From: an uncultured Chitinophagaceae bacterium
GTDB lineage: Bacteria; Bacteroidota; Bacteroidia; Chitinophagales; Chitinophagaceae
Length of the DNA: 56,320 bases
NCBI GenBank assembly: GCA_937981995.1
Contig: CALJNC010000052.1
Location: 1 to 56,320 of the forward strand
Direction of reading: 5' to 3'
Shown here: piece after piece, positions 16,631 to 25,382 of the stretch
Layout: every line of letters starts with the position of its first letter
How positions within the stretch are numbered: position 1 is the first letter of the stretch
Position numbers and translations under genes: made by a program
Notes under the pieces: model-generated
Seen by the model: only the letters and a program-made list of their open reading frames with translations
The model's database searches: none
Told to the model about the DNA's origin: nothing

Positions 16631-16662
16631 CAAAAATAGGGGTTTTGTAGGTTCTTTTCAAA
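16631..16662 (-). promoter_or_regulatory. -33 TTTG / -7 TATTTTTG promoter of the PpiD-like gene
   Basis: Reading the minus strand, TTTG (16659-16662) is followed after exactly 20 nt by TATTTTTG (16631-16638). Both elements match the Bacteroidota consensus. This is the best complete promoter in the window; the leader would be about 20 nt. Confidence 0.65.
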
Positions 16663-17030
16663 GTTTCTTAGCCCACATTCTATCAAAAAATATGTGCATT
16701 GGATATTGATAAGTTTTAATAAGCTCACCCTTTTACTAGCTTATTTACATTTTGACTATTTTACCCTTAGTTTTTCAACACATTAGCATCTATTCTATAT
16801 CTGTTAATTTCGTTTGTCACAATAGTATCCTATTTGTTGGTTCTTGTTAGTTATGTAGGCTTTACTGCGTCTATTGTGTGAGTTTAAATGGTACCATTGT
16901 GTGGATATAACTTAGTAAGTAAGTTACTCAGAAATTAACAGCCCTAATAGTAACAATAGTTTTTTTTAAAAAAGAAGACTTATTAATAATGGGGGAGTGA
17001 ATTTCGTTGATAAATGATAAAATTTGATTC

Positions 17031-17038
17031 TATATTTG
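17031..17038 (+). promoter_or_regulatory. -7 box TATATTTG of the DUF6029-like gene
   Basis: Exact TAnnTTTG match ending 8 nt before the ATG at 17047. This argues against the upstream ATG at 17014, which would lie before the promoter box. Confidence 0.55.
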
Positions 17039-17046
17039 AAATTCTT

Positions 17047-18672
17047 ATGAAAAAAATAATTCTTTTTCTAACAGTTATGCTCACATGTTTTTCTATGGCA
17101 AATACAGCTTTTGCGCAAGGAAGGTTATCAGGTGATATCATGACGAATGTAAATTTCTATAACCGAGATACTAACATTGGTGCATTTGAAAATAATTTAT
17201 ACGATAACTACCTAAGCGGTGGTGAAGCGTGGTTAAGTGTGCGTTATGCTGATACCAAAGGTTTTTCGGCAACGGTTCGTTTTGATGGTTTTCAAAATAC
17301 GAATTTATTAAATCCTACCTCAGCATATACTGCGGCAGGTATAGGTGCTTTTAATTTGACTAAAGAGTTTAAAGATCTTACTATTTCTGCAGGGCACATT
17401 TATGATCAAATTGGTACTGGTATTTTATTTAGAGCATATGAAGACAGAGGATTATTGATAGATAATGCGTTGTTTGGTTTAAAACTAAAATACCAAATTA
17501 ATGATAACCTAAAAGTAAAAGGTTTTACGGGTCAGATAAAAAGACGAGGAGAATTTACCCGATATGAACCCATTGTAAAAGCAATAAATATAGAAGGAGA
17601 TTTTGCAGTAGGAGAAAAAGGATATAATACGCTGGGTGTAGGAGCTTTAAACAGAACAATGGACCAAGCAAGTATAGCCGGTGTAGTTAATAGTGTAAAT
17701 GGTTTAGATAGTGCCAATCGTTTTGTGCCTAAATACAATACAAACGGTGTTACATTGTACAATACACTAAATTACGGAGCCTTTACTTGGTATGTAGAAG
17801 GAGCTGCTAAAACGTCAGAAGCAATCGCTTTTAATGCAGAAGATATTTATAATGCAGCAGGTACTTCAGTATTTTCATCTTTAGGATTTGCTGTAAATAA
17901 ATTGGGTATTAATGCATCAGTAAAACGAACTGAAAATTTTGTAATGCGTACATCTCCTAATGAAACAGCATTAAATGGATTATACAATTGGCAACCGATT
18001 ATTGCTAATATTAGAACACAACGTGTAATAGCACGTTATAGCCCACAATCACAAGATGTAAGTGAGCAGGCTGGTAATATTAATGTGTTTTATAATCCAA
18101 GTGATAAAATAGGAATAAACGTAAGCTATACACACATTAATACACTGCAGGATAATATTTTTCCTGAGCCAACCAAACTGTTTAGAGAAGTATGGGGTGA
18201 GGTAGAATATAGCGGTTGGAAAAACTTTATACTACACTTAGGTGCTCAGTATATGGAGTATAATCAAGATTTATATCAGATAAAAGCAGGTGCACCTATG
18301 GTATATGCATTTACACCTTTTACTGAGTTGATTTATAAAATAGATAAAAAACACTCACTACGTTTTGAAGGACAATATATGGCAACTAAGCAAGATTATG
18401 GTTCTTGGTTATTTGGATTACTTGAGTTTAATATAGCACCAACTTGGTCTATAGCACTAACTGATATGTATAATTTAAAACCAAGCGGTATTAATGGCGA
18501 TGGAAGAGACCCTACGCACTATCCAAATGTGTTTGTTGCTTACACTAAGGGTCCTCATAGATTTACAGGACAATATGTAAAACAAGTAGAAGGAATAAAC
18601 TGTACGGGAGGTGTATGTAGATTTGAGCCAGCCTTTAGTGGGTTTAAATTTGGTATGACTTCTAGTTTTTAG
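17047..18672 (+). CDS. DUF6029-like outer-membrane protein
   Basis: A 541-residue protein with signal peptide MKKIILFLTVMLTCFSMANTAFAQ and a mature part that looks like a large beta-barrel. Repeated amphipathic strands occur throughout (ATVRFDGFQNTNLL, LFGLKLKYQINDNLKVKGFTG, FILHLGAQYMEY) and it ends in a short Gly-Phe-rich strand finishing in F. The segment ISAGHIYDQIGTGILFRAYE fits what I recall of the DUF6029 family, but I cannot confirm the family by search. I start at the ATG of the signal peptide; the ATG at 17014 adds an unlikely hydrophilic leader. The two Omp28-like lipoprotein genes follow on the same strand, starting 58 bp after its stop. Confidence 0.75.
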   Translation: MKKIILFLTVMLTCFSMANTAFAQGRLSGDIMTNVNFYNRDTNIGAFENNLYDNYLSGGEAWLSVRYADTKGFSATVRFDGFQNTNLLNPTSAYTAAGIGAFNLTKEFKDLTISAGHIYDQIGTGILFRAYEDRGLLIDNALFGLKLKYQINDNLKVKGFTGQIKRRGEFTRYEPIVKAINIEGDFAVGEKGYNTLGVGALNRTMDQASIAGVVNSVNGLDSANRFVPKYNTNGVTLYNTLNYGAFTWYVEGAAKTSEAIAFNAEDIYNAAGTSVFSSLGFAVNKLGINASVKRTENFVMRTSPNETALNGLYNWQPIIANIRTQRVIARYSPQSQDVSEQAGNINVFYNPSDKIGINVSYTHINTLQDNIFPEPTKLFREVWGEVEYSGWKNFILHLGAQYMEYNQDLYQIKAGAPMVYAFTPFTELIYKIDKKHSLRFEGQYMATKQDYGSWLFGLLEFNIAPTWSIALTDMYNLKPSGINGDGRDPTHYPNVFVAYTKGPHRFTGQYVKQVEGINCTGGVCRFEPAFSGFKFGMTSSF

Positions 18673-18715
18673 GAGTGTCATACAAAAATGACAATATGAA
18701 TTATGAATAATTCAG

Positions 18716-18723
18716 TAAATTTG
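18716..18723 (+). promoter_or_regulatory. -7 box TAAATTTG of the first Omp28-like gene
   Basis: Exact TAnnTTTG match ending 7 nt before the ATG at 18731. It implies that the Omp28-like pair can be transcribed separately from the barrel gene. Confidence 0.5.
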
Positions 18724-18730
18724 AATAGTT

Positions 18731-19624
18731 ATGAGTAAGAAAAAATCAATGTTTAGATTGTTAGTACTATGTATAAGTACAGCAGTAATTTTTAGTTCAT
18801 GTGAAGAGCAAAAACCACCAGGCTTAGATTTAGGTGACACTAGAGCCGCAGATTCTAGTTATATAGCATCTGTTGAATCTAAGCAAGATAAAGTAATTCT
18901 TATAGAAGAATTGACAGGAGTACAATGTGCCAATTGTCCCAAGGCAGCAAAAAATATTAAAACAATGAGCGATGCTAATCCGGGCAGAATATTAGCCGTA
19001 GGTATGCACCCACCATTAGCAGGAGGATTTACTGAGCCTATTCCTACTAAGAGTCTCTATGATTTTAGAGTAGCTAGTATTGATGAAATTATTACAAAGC
19101 TTGGTGGACTAACAGGTGGTTTACCTTCAGGATCTATCAATCGTGAGCAAAAAAGCGCAGGTGTAATTTTTGATAGTGATTATCCGGCGTGGATAGGACG
19201 TGTAACACCTATGTTATCTCAAACTACACCCGTTAATATGTATGTAAATAGTAGCTATTCAGCAGATAATAATTCAGGTGAAGTAGTAATAAAAGTATCA
19301 TTGACAGAAAATATTACTGATGATATTTACTTAACAGCTTACATTACCGAAAACGATATTGAAGATTATCAAGATGACGCAGGAGATAAAAAACTTTATA
19401 TGCACCAGCATGTTTATCGTAAAGCAATTACATCGGTATCTGGTAGTTCATTAAACTTTACAGCAAAAAATGCTGGAACCGTTTTACAAAAGCGCCTAAA
19501 ATTTGAAGCTAACATTGAAGGAGACAATGCTTGGAATTTAGACAATTGTAAAGTGGTTGCTTTTGTACATAAAAGTGGTAGCGATCAATCAATACTTCAA
19601 GCAGCAGAAGTAAAGTTGAAGTAA
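18731..19624 (+). CDS. Omp28-related lipoprotein, copy 1
   Basis: A 297-residue lipoprotein (lipobox FSSC, cysteine at 24) of the Omp28-related outer-membrane family. After the anchor comes VILIEELTGVQCANCPKAA, where a thioredoxin-like CxxC (Cys-66 and Cys-69) sits in the position where Omp28 proteins carry CxNCP. The C-terminal half (about 190-297) is a beta-sandwich-like domain (VVIKVSLTENITDDIYLTAY, NCKVVAFVHKSG). Redox activity is possible but unproven. It lies 2 bp before a second copy and shares blocks of almost identical DNA with it, including the last 110 bp. Confidence 0.88.
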   Translation: MSKKKSMFRLLVLCISTAVIFSSCEEQKPPGLDLGDTRAADSSYIASVESKQDKVILIEELTGVQCANCPKAAKNIKTMSDANPGRILAVGMHPPLAGGFTEPIPTKSLYDFRVASIDEIITKLGGLTGGLPSGSINREQKSAGVIFDSDYPAWIGRVTPMLSQTTPVNMYVNSSYSADNNSGEVVIKVSLTENITDDIYLTAYITENDIEDYQDDAGDKKLYMHQHVYRKAITSVSGSSLNFTAKNAGTVLQKRLKFEANIEGDNAWNLDNCKVVAFVHKSGSDQSILQAAEVKLK

Positions 19625-19628
19625 AAAT
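19519..19628 (+). repeat. 110-bp direct repeat, copy 1 (3' end of first Omp28-like gene)
   Basis: Matches 20391-20500 at 109 of 110 positions (one A/T difference at 19603/20475), while much of the rest of the two genes has diverged. It includes the stop codon of copy 1 and the first bases of the copy 2 start. Confidence 0.9.
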
Positions 19629-20496
19629 GAGATATATATTATTTTTAGGAATATTGGGTTTATTTTTTACTTCATGTGAAGAGCAAAAACCGCCGGGTGT
19701 AGATTTTGGAGACACAAGAGCTGTAGATTCTAGTTATATAGCATCTGTTGAATCTAAGCAGGATAAAGTTATATTAATAGAAGAACTAACAGGTGTGCAA
19801 TGTGCTAATTGCCCTCAAGCTGCAGCAACTATTAAAACAATGAGTGATGCCAATCCGGGTAGAATATTAGCCGTAGGAATACATCCTCCACTAGGTGGTG
19901 GGTTTACTGAACCAATTCCTACAAAGAGTATCTATGATTTTAGAGTACCAATAGCCGATGAAATAATTAATTTTTTGGGAGGGTATAGAGGCTTTCCTTC
20001 GGGTGCGTTAAATAGAGAGACTCAATCAGGAGGAGCTATTTTTATTACATCACCAGCAACATGGACCGCTTTGGTGAATCCCATATTGTTACAAACCACG
20101 CCTATAAACTTACATTTGGAAAGTAGCTATACAGCAGATAATAATACGGGTGAGTTACGAGTACGAGTAGCTATGACAGAAGATGTAAGCGATGATTTAT
20201 TCCTTACGGCCTATGTAATAGAAAATGATATAGAAGATTACCAAGATAATGCCGGTAATAAGGAACTATATATGCATCAACACGTTTTTCGTGCAGCTAT
20301 TACATTGGTATCAGGCACCTCTTTAAACTTCACCGATAAAAATGCTGGTAAGGTTATTCAAAAACGAATTAATTTTAATGCAAATATATCAGGAGACAAT
20401 GCTTGGAATTTAGACAATTGTAAAGTGGTTGCTTTTGTACATAAAAGTGGTAGCGATCAATCAATACTTCAAGCTGCAGAAGTAAAGTTGAAGTAA
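19627..20496 (+). CDS. Omp28-related lipoprotein, copy 2
   Basis: A 289-residue paralogue of the preceding gene, with a shorter signal peptide (MRYILFLGILGLFFTSC, lipidated cysteine at 17) and the same EEQKPPG stretch directly after it. The CxxC is kept (Cys-59 and Cys-62, in GVQCANCPQAA). Differences cluster in the middle, for example the GGYRGFPSGALNRET region, suggesting the two proteins may bind different partners. The ATG lies 2 bp after the stop of copy 1 (stop 19622-19624), so the pair is one operon. A hairpin terminator follows at 20517. Confidence 0.88.
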   Translation: MRYILFLGILGLFFTSCEEQKPPGVDFGDTRAVDSSYIASVESKQDKVILIEELTGVQCANCPQAAATIKTMSDANPGRILAVGIHPPLGGGFTEPIPTKSIYDFRVPIADEIINFLGGYRGFPSGALNRETQSGGAIFITSPATWTALVNPILLQTTPINLHLESSYTADNNTGELRVRVAMTEDVSDDLFLTAYVIENDIEDYQDNAGNKELYMHQHVFRAAITLVSGTSLNFTDKNAGKVIQKRINFNANISGDNAWNLDNCKVVAFVHKSGSDQSILQAAEVKLK

Positions 20497-20500
20497 AAAT
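20391..20500 (+). repeat. 110-bp direct repeat, copy 2 (3' end of second Omp28-like gene)
   Basis: Second copy of the repeat at 19519-19628, offset by 872 bp. Confidence 0.9.
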
Positions 20501-20516
20501 ATTTTTAGAATATTGA

Positions 20517-20552
20517 AAGGCCTTCTCTTATTTATTTGAGAAGGCTTTTTTA
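20517..20552 (+). terminator. Terminator of the Omp28-like operon
   Basis: Stem CCTTCTC/GAGAAGG extended by GC pairs, a 10-nt AT loop, then a T-run. It lies 20 bp after the stop of copy 2. Confidence 0.8.
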
Positions 20553-20577
20553 TTTTAATTGAATTAGTAAAAATAAG

Positions 20578-20976
20578 TTACTTTTTTTCTTGGCACAATT
20601 CTATTAGCACACCATTGGTATGTTTAGGATGCAAAAAACATACTAACTTATTATCGGCACCGTTCTTAGGATTTTCATTCAGCAATACAAAACCTTCTCC
20701 CTCTAATCGTTTCATTTCTGCTTTTATATCTTCTACATCAAACGCAATGTGATGGATTCCCTCACCGCGCTTACTTATAAATTTATTAATTACACCATCA
20801 TCTACATCGGCTACTAGCTCTATTTTATTTTCTCCTGTTTTAAAAAATGCAGTTTCCACTTGCTCGCTCTCTACCAATTCTTTTTTGTAGCAATTTGTAT
20901 TAAGGAGTTTTTCAAAGAGGGAAACACTTTGTTCGATGTTTTTTACTGCTATGCCTATGTGTTCTATTTTTTTCAC
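20578..20976 (-). CDS. mce: Methylmalonyl-CoA epimerase
   Basis: This enzyme interconverts (R)- and (S)-methylmalonyl-CoA, linking propionate metabolism to succinyl-CoA. The 132-residue vicinal-oxygen-chelate protein has two beta-alpha-beta-beta-beta modules. Metal ligands are seen in KIEHIGIAV (His-5 region), GIHHIAFDVEDI and VLIELCQ, and the GEGIHHIAF stretch is diagnostic. The start codon is GTG at 20976: the nearby ATG at 20978 is out of frame and runs straight into a stop. An exact TATTTTTG box ends 4 nt before the GTG. The mutase genes are not in the window. Confidence 0.93.
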   Translation of the reverse strand: MKKIEHIGIAVKNIEQSVSLFEKLLNTNCYKKELVESEQVETAFFKTGENKIELVADVDDGVINKFISKRGEGIHHIAFDVEDIKAEMKRLEGEGFVLLNENPKNGADNKLVCFLHPKHTNGVLIELCQEKK

Positions 20977-20980
20977 ATTT

Positions 20981-20988
20981 CAAAAATA
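20981..20988 (-). promoter_or_regulatory. -7 box TATTTTTG of the epimerase gene
   Basis: Exact TAnnTTTG match on the minus strand, ending 4 nt before the GTG start at 20976. Confidence 0.5.
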
Positions 20989-21054
20989 GACGTTTTTTGA
21001 GATTTTTATGACAATTACAAGCTTTGAACCCAAGGTTCATAAACGTTTTGTCAA

Positions 21055-21062
21055 TACCTTTG
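21055..21062 (+). promoter_or_regulatory. -7 box TACCTTTG of iscS
   Basis: Exact TAnnTTTG match, 49 nt before the iscS ATG, leaving a normal leader of roughly 40 nt. It is divergent from the epimerase promoter. Confidence 0.45.
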
Positions 21063-21111
21063 CATACCACTTATAACTTTAAGGGGATTGAACAATTAAA
21101 ATTATAGCGAT

Positions 21112-22326
21112 ATGGAACTTCCAATTTATTTAGACAATAACGCCACTACACCTTGTGACCCAAGAGTTGTAGAAACAATGGTGCCTTTCTTTACAAGCAA
21201 CTTTGGTAATGCAGCTAGCCGTAATCATAGCTTTGGATGGACGGCTGAGGAAGCAGTAGACTATGCTCGTGAGCAGGTAGCAGCATTAATTGGAGCCAAT
21301 CCTAAAGAAATTATATTTACTTCTGGTGCTACGGAGGGAGATAATCTGGCCTTGAAAGGTGTAGCAGAAATGTATGCAGCAAAAGGAAATCATTTTATTA
21401 CAACAACCGTAGAGCACAAAGCAGTTTTGGATACTTGTAAAGTATTAGAAAAAGAAGGTTGCGATGTAACGTACCTAGAAGTAGAGCGTGATGGTATGCT
21501 TGACTTAGCAAAGTTAGAAGCTGCTATTACTCCTAAAACAGTTTGCATAGCAGTTATGTATGCTAACAACGAGATTGGAACAGTGAATCCAATGAAAGAA
21601 ATTTCGGCAATTGCAAAAAAGCACGGTGTGCTTTTGATGAGCGATGCGGTACAAGCAGTTGGTAAAATACCAGTAGATGTAAATGAAGATGGGATTGACC
21701 TAATGGCATTTACAGCACACAAAATGTACGGACCAAAAGGTGTAGGTGCATTATACGTACGTCGTAAAAATCCAAGAGTAAAAGTTACAGCCCAAATGGA
21801 TGGCGGTGGCCATGAGCGCGGAATGCGTTCGGGTACATTGAATGTCCCGGGTATTGTAGGTTTTGGTAAAGCATGTGAGCTTTGTCGTTTGGAAATGGAG
21901 CAAGATGCTGCTCACACTAGTAAGCTTAGAGATAAGTTAGAAACAGAATTGATGAAAATCGAAGAGGCTTATTTAAATGGTCATAAAGAAAATCGTTTAC
22001 CTCATGTAAGTAATATCTCGTTTAAGCATGTTGAGGGTGAAGGGCTACTTATGGGTATTAACAAAGATATTGCTTTGAGCAGTGGTAGTGCTTGTACTTC
22101 AGCTTCGCTTGAACCATCGTATGTTTTAAAAGCATTAGGTCTAGGCGATGATTTAGCACACAGTTCATTACGTTTTGGTTTGAGCCGTTTTACTAAAGAA
22201 GATCAAATTGATCATGCCGTAGAATTGGTTCGTAAAACTGTATTAAAACTTCGTGATATGAGCCCGCTTTGGGAAATGTATAAAGAAGGTATTGACTTAG
22301 ATACTATTGAGTGGGCTGAGCACTAG
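21112..22326 (+). CDS. iscS: Cysteine desulfurase IscS
   Basis: A PLP enzyme that takes sulfur from cysteine as a persulfide for Fe-S clusters and tRNA thiolation. At 404 residues it matches the length of E. coli IscS. The PLP lysine is at about 204 in [10 protein letters not shown], and the persulfide cysteine at 328 in [16 protein letters not shown], the same number as in E. coli. The C-terminal tail [10 protein letters not shown] resembles the IscU-binding end of true IscS. It is monocistronic with its own promoter box and terminator. No iscU, iscA, hscBA or fdx genes are beside it, unlike the usual proteobacterial operon. Confidence 0.95.
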   Translation: MELPIYLDNNATTPCDPRVVETMVPFFTSNFGNAASRNHSFGWTAEEAVDYAREQVAALIGANPKEIIFTSGATEGDNLALKGVAEMYAAKGNHFITTTVEHKAVLDTCKVLEKEGCDVTYLEVERDGMLDLAKLEAAITPKTVCIAVMYANNEIGTVNPMKEISAIAKKHGVLLMSDAVQAVGKIPVDVNEDGIDLMAFTAHKMYGPKGVGALYVRRKNPRVKVTAQMDGGGHERGMRSGTLNVPGIVGFGKACELCRLEMEQDAAHTSKLRDKLETELMKIEEAYLNGHKENRLPHVSNISFKHVEGEGLLMGINKDIALSSGSACTSASLEPSYVLKALGLGDDLAHSSLRFGLSRFTKEDQIDHAVELVRKTVLKLRDMSPLWEMYKEGIDLDTIEWAEH

Positions 22327-22347
22327 TCCAATTTTAAATATATTATC

Positions 22348-22379
22348 AAAGCCCCGTCAGTAATTGACGGGGCTTTTTA
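22348..22379 (+). terminator. Terminator of iscS
   Basis: Perfect stem AAAGCCCCGTCA/TGACGGGGCTTT with a 5-nt loop, ending in a T-run, 21 bp after the iscS stop. Confidence 0.9.
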
Positions 22380-22434
22380 TAATAATTAATTATTTTTTTC
22401 GTTAAGATCTGTACCTTTAGCAAAACCCTTTGAT

Positions 22435-23676
22435 ATGAAAGCATTAAAACTATACTCCGTTTTACTTCTAGTACTTTTTATTTCGTCCTGTATAAAAGAT
22501 GAAAACCTAAGAAGCTATACGTTTTATGATCCCGTATACGCAACCTTACAAGATGTACGTGATAATGTAAAAAGCAATCCAGCGCAAGCAATAGAAAATA
22601 TGGGTAGTATGATTGTTTACAACAATTATATCTTAGCTATTGAGGTAGGTAAAGGAATACATATTATTGATGCTTCTAACCGAAGCCTTCCTACAAGCAT
22701 TAGTTTTATTCCGGTGCCGGGCTGTACAGGTATTGCTATCAGAAACAATTATTTATATGCCAATGCATACATGGATTTATTTGTGATAGATATAAATAAT
22801 ATACAAGATATAAAACTGGTAAAAGTTACAGAAAATGTTTTTAGAAGTATGCGTACGGTGGGTGGTCATTATATGGATGGTGATTATAGAATTATTCGTT
22901 GGGACAAAAAGGATACTACCGTAAGTGAGGAATATATAAATACGCACTCAGGAGGTTCTTGGAGTGAAAGTTTAGGAGCGCAAGCTTCTTTTACATTAAT
23001 GTTTGACGCTAGTACAAGTGGTGGAAATTCTACAGGAGGTAGCATGGCACGTTTTACACTAGTCAATGATTATATGTATGCCGTAGATCAGGGAAATTTG
23101 TATAGTTTTAGTTTGTCTAATCCTCAGCAACCTACTGAAACGAATAGACAAAATGTGGGATGGAATATTGAAACGATTTATCCTTTTAAAGAGAACCTAT
23201 TTATTGGCTCTAGTGCTGGTATGTTTATATATAATATAAATAATCCTGGAGTTCCTTCAAAGCAGAGTGAGTTCAGCCATGTGAGTAGTTGTGACCCAGT
23301 AATTGCAAATGATAAATATGCTTTTGTAACACTACGTAGCGGTACGGCTTGCCAAGGCTTTACAAATCAAATGGAAGTTTTAAATGTGCAAAATATTACT
23401 TCACCTCAATTAATTAAAACATATCCATTCACCAATCCACATGGCCTTGGCTTAAGTGACAAAACAATGTTTTTATGCGATGGCCATGCAGGGTTAAGAA
23501 TCTTGGATGCAGGTAATCCGTCAAATATTAAGGAAACCATGAATTTTGATATTGGTACAGCTACCGACGTTATTTTAATTGGTAATACGGCGTATGTAAC
23601 TACCACAAACAAAGTATTAATTTATGAGTTCTCCTCTCCTACAGATGTTGTACTAAAAGGAGAAATACTTAAATAA
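22435..23676 (+). CDS. LVIVD-repeat beta-propeller lipoprotein
   Basis: A 413-residue lipoprotein (lipobox ISSC, cysteine at about 19) built of LVIVD-type repeats. Each repeat has a short strand pair such as GIHIIDASNRSLPTSISFI, DLFVIDINNIQDIKLVKV and GLRILDAGNPSNIKETM, which fold as beta-propeller blades. The family is common on Bacteroidota surfaces and has no established enzymatic role. It is followed after 4 bp by a small barrel-like protein, so the pair probably forms an outer-membrane unit. A near-consensus TACCTTTA box lies 15 nt before the ATG. Confidence 0.82.
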   Translation: MKALKLYSVLLLVLFISSCIKDENLRSYTFYDPVYATLQDVRDNVKSNPAQAIENMGSMIVYNNYILAIEVGKGIHIIDASNRSLPTSISFIPVPGCTGIAIRNNYLYANAYMDLFVIDINNIQDIKLVKVTENVFRSMRTVGGHYMDGDYRIIRWDKKDTTVSEEYINTHSGGSWSESLGAQASFTLMFDASTSGGNSTGGSMARFTLVNDYMYAVDQGNLYSFSLSNPQQPTETNRQNVGWNIETIYPFKENLFIGSSAGMFIYNINNPGVPSKQSEFSHVSSCDPVIANDKYAFVTLRSGTACQGFTNQMEVLNVQNITSPQLIKTYPFTNPHGLGLSDKTMFLCDGHAGLRILDAGNPSNIKETMNFDIGTATDVILIGNTAYVTTTNKVLIYEFSSPTDVVLKGEILK

Positions 23677-23680
23677 TCTC

Positions 23681-24265
23681 ATGCACAAATTATTAGTTCT
23701 TCTTAGTGTGTTTGTCATATTGGGTCAAACAGCAGGCGCGCAGGATGAACCTAAAATTACCTATGGTGGTATGCAACAGTTGGGCGTAGCCATTGAGGCA
23801 AATGCAGTAAATGCGATGCCTAATTTTATTAATGGTATCCGTTATGATAGATGGTTTGCAGGAATAGGAATAGCGTACGAAATTAAGTCGAACAATGGTT
23901 GGAGCTGGGGGGTAAGTACCATGCCCATTTATTTTGATGCTAGGCACTACTTTTTTAAAAAGAAATGGTTTTTTGCTTTGGCAGATGTGGGGGCGAATGT
24001 TCTAGTGGGAAATGAATGGATGACTATTATAAGTGAAAATGGAAACAAAGAGTATGACAAATTCGTTGGCTACTATGGCAATATTGGTTGTGGTGTAAAA
24101 TCTAAACTTGGGAATGCTACTTATTACTCTTTTGATGTGAGTTATAATTTTAAGCAAACTAAATATGATCGTGTGTGGGAAGATTGGCAAGGCCGACCAC
24201 TACAAGAGTCCAATAATTTCAAACAACGCAGAATTTTAGTGCGCTTAGGAATAGAGATTAATTAA
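23681..24265 (+). CDS. Small outer-membrane protein of unknown function
   Basis: A 194-residue exported protein with signal peptide MHKLLVLLSVFVILGQTAGAQ. The mature part has alternating strands rich in Tyr, Trp and Gly (YDRWFAGIGIAYEIKSNNGW, YYSFDVSYNF) and ends with a terminal strand (RILVRLGIEIN), consistent with an eight-stranded OmpA-like barrel without a peptidoglycan-binding domain. I do not recognise a specific family. It is four bases downstream of the LVIVD lipoprotein and must be co-transcribed with it. Confidence 0.75.
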   Translation: MHKLLVLLSVFVILGQTAGAQDEPKITYGGMQQLGVAIEANAVNAMPNFINGIRYDRWFAGIGIAYEIKSNNGWSWGVSTMPIYFDARHYFFKKKWFFALADVGANVLVGNEWMTIISENGNKEYDKFVGYYGNIGCGVKSKLGNATYYSFDVSYNFKQTKYDRVWEDWQGRPLQESNNFKQRRILVRLGIEIN

Positions 24266-24310
24266 TCATCTGTTGGGTGTAATAATATTCGTATTTTTAC
24301 GCCTTCTCTT

Positions 24311-25381
24311 ATGTTAGACAAACTAGAAGCTATAAACGCAAAATTTAATGATATTGGTGTTTCACTTACCAACCCAGATGTGGTAAGTGATCAGAAGAAG
24401 TTTATGGCTCTTAGTAAGGAGTATAGTAAGCTTGAGAAGATTGTGAAAAAACACCAGGCCTATAAAAAGTGTTTGGATAGTTTAGCCTTTGCCAAGGAGG
24501 TACTCAAAGAAGAACAGGATGAAGAATTGCGCGACTTGGCCAAGGCAGATATTACACCTTTAGAAGAAGAGAAAGAAGCTTTAGAAGATGAAATTCAGCA
24601 AATGCTGATACCTAAAGATCCACAAGATGAAAAAAATGTAGTACTGGAAGTACGTGCTGGAACCGGCGGCGATGAGGCTAGTATTTTTGTAGGTGACTTA
24701 GTGCGCATGTATATAAAGTATTGCGAAAAGCATGGTTGGAAAGTAGAAATGCTTTCGACCAATGAAGGTACAAGCGGTGGGTATAAGGAAGCTATTTTAC
24801 AAATAAGCGGTGAGGATGTATATGGTACCATGAAGTATGAGAGTGGTGTGCATCGGGTACAACGTGTACCTGCAACAGAAACACAAGGACGAGTACATAC
24901 TTCTGCGGCAACGGTAGCGGCTATGCCTGAGGCCGAGGAAATTGATTTTGAGCTAAAGGAAAGCGATGTAAAAATGGAAACTTCACGTAGTGGAGGTGCT
25001 GGTGGTCAAAATGTAAATAAGGTAGAAACCAAAGTACAATTAACACACGTACCTACGGGTGTGGTTGTAGTATGTTCTATGGATCGTACGCAGTTAGGAA
25101 ATAGGATTCGTGCCATGGAAATGTTACGCTCAAAACTTTATGAAGAGGAAGTGCGTAAGCATGAAGATGCAATTGCAAGTCAACGTAAAACATTAGTAAG
25201 CAGCGGAGATCGCTCAGCAAAAATTAGAACCTATAATTGGCCACAAGGAAGAATTACGGATCATCGCATAGGTAAAACGATGTATAACCTGGATGCATTT
25301 ATTAATGGCGATTTACAGGAAATGATAGACGCACTTATGTTTGCTGAGAATGCCGAGAAAATGAAGGCTGGGCAGAATTAA
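24311..25381 (+). CDS. prfA: Peptide chain release factor 1
   Basis: RF1 recognises UAG and UAA stop codons and triggers peptide release. The 356-residue protein has the PCRF domain, the anticodon-like tripeptide PAT (residues 187-189, in VQRVPATETQGRVH), which marks RF1 rather than RF2, and the catalytic GGQ at 231-233 (SRSGGAGGQNVNKVETKV). It appears complete and normal. The ATG at 24311 gives the expected N-terminus (MLDKLEAINAKF). It converges on the desaturase gene with a single base between stop codons and no terminator. Confidence 0.97.
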   Translation: MLDKLEAINAKFNDIGVSLTNPDVVSDQKKFMALSKEYSKLEKIVKKHQAYKKCLDSLAFAKEVLKEEQDEELRDLAKADITPLEEEKEALEDEIQQMLIPKDPQDEKNVVLEVRAGTGGDEASIFVGDLVRMYIKYCEKHGWKVEMLSTNEGTSGGYKEAILQISGEDVYGTMKYESGVHRVQRVPATETQGRVHTSAATVAAMPEAEEIDFELKESDVKMETSRSGGAGGQNVNKVETKVQLTHVPTGVVVVCSMDRTQLGNRIRAMEMLRSKLYEEEVRKHEDAIASQRKTLVSSGDRSAKIRTYNWPQGRITDHRIGKTMYNLDAFINGDLQEMIDALMFAENAEKMKAGQN

Positions 25382-25382
25382 T

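Larger units (their letters stand above)
16607..17046. other. 440-bp divergent intergenic region with several dyads
   Basis: No gene is visible. Besides the PpiD-like promoter on the left and a TATATTTG box on the right, it holds an 8-bp inverted repeat (AATAAGCT at 16718-16725, AGCTTATT at 16738-16745), a 12-bp perfect palindrome AATGGTACCATT at 16887-16898, a direct repeat ATTGTGTG at 16873 and 16896, and an inverted repeat AACTTA/TAAGTT at 16909-16925. These could be regulator sites for the gene at 17047. Confidence 0.45.

Noticed and set aside
17014-17046. An in-frame ATG at 17014 upstream of the DUF6029-like gene
   Set aside because: It would put a hydrophilic extension before a textbook signal peptide and would lie upstream of the TATATTTG promoter box at 17031.
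18850-20500. Repeated blocks in the Omp28-like genes as a CRISPR-like or mobile repeat
   Set aside because: There are only two copies, both inside homologous coding sequence at matching positions; this is paralogy with conversion.
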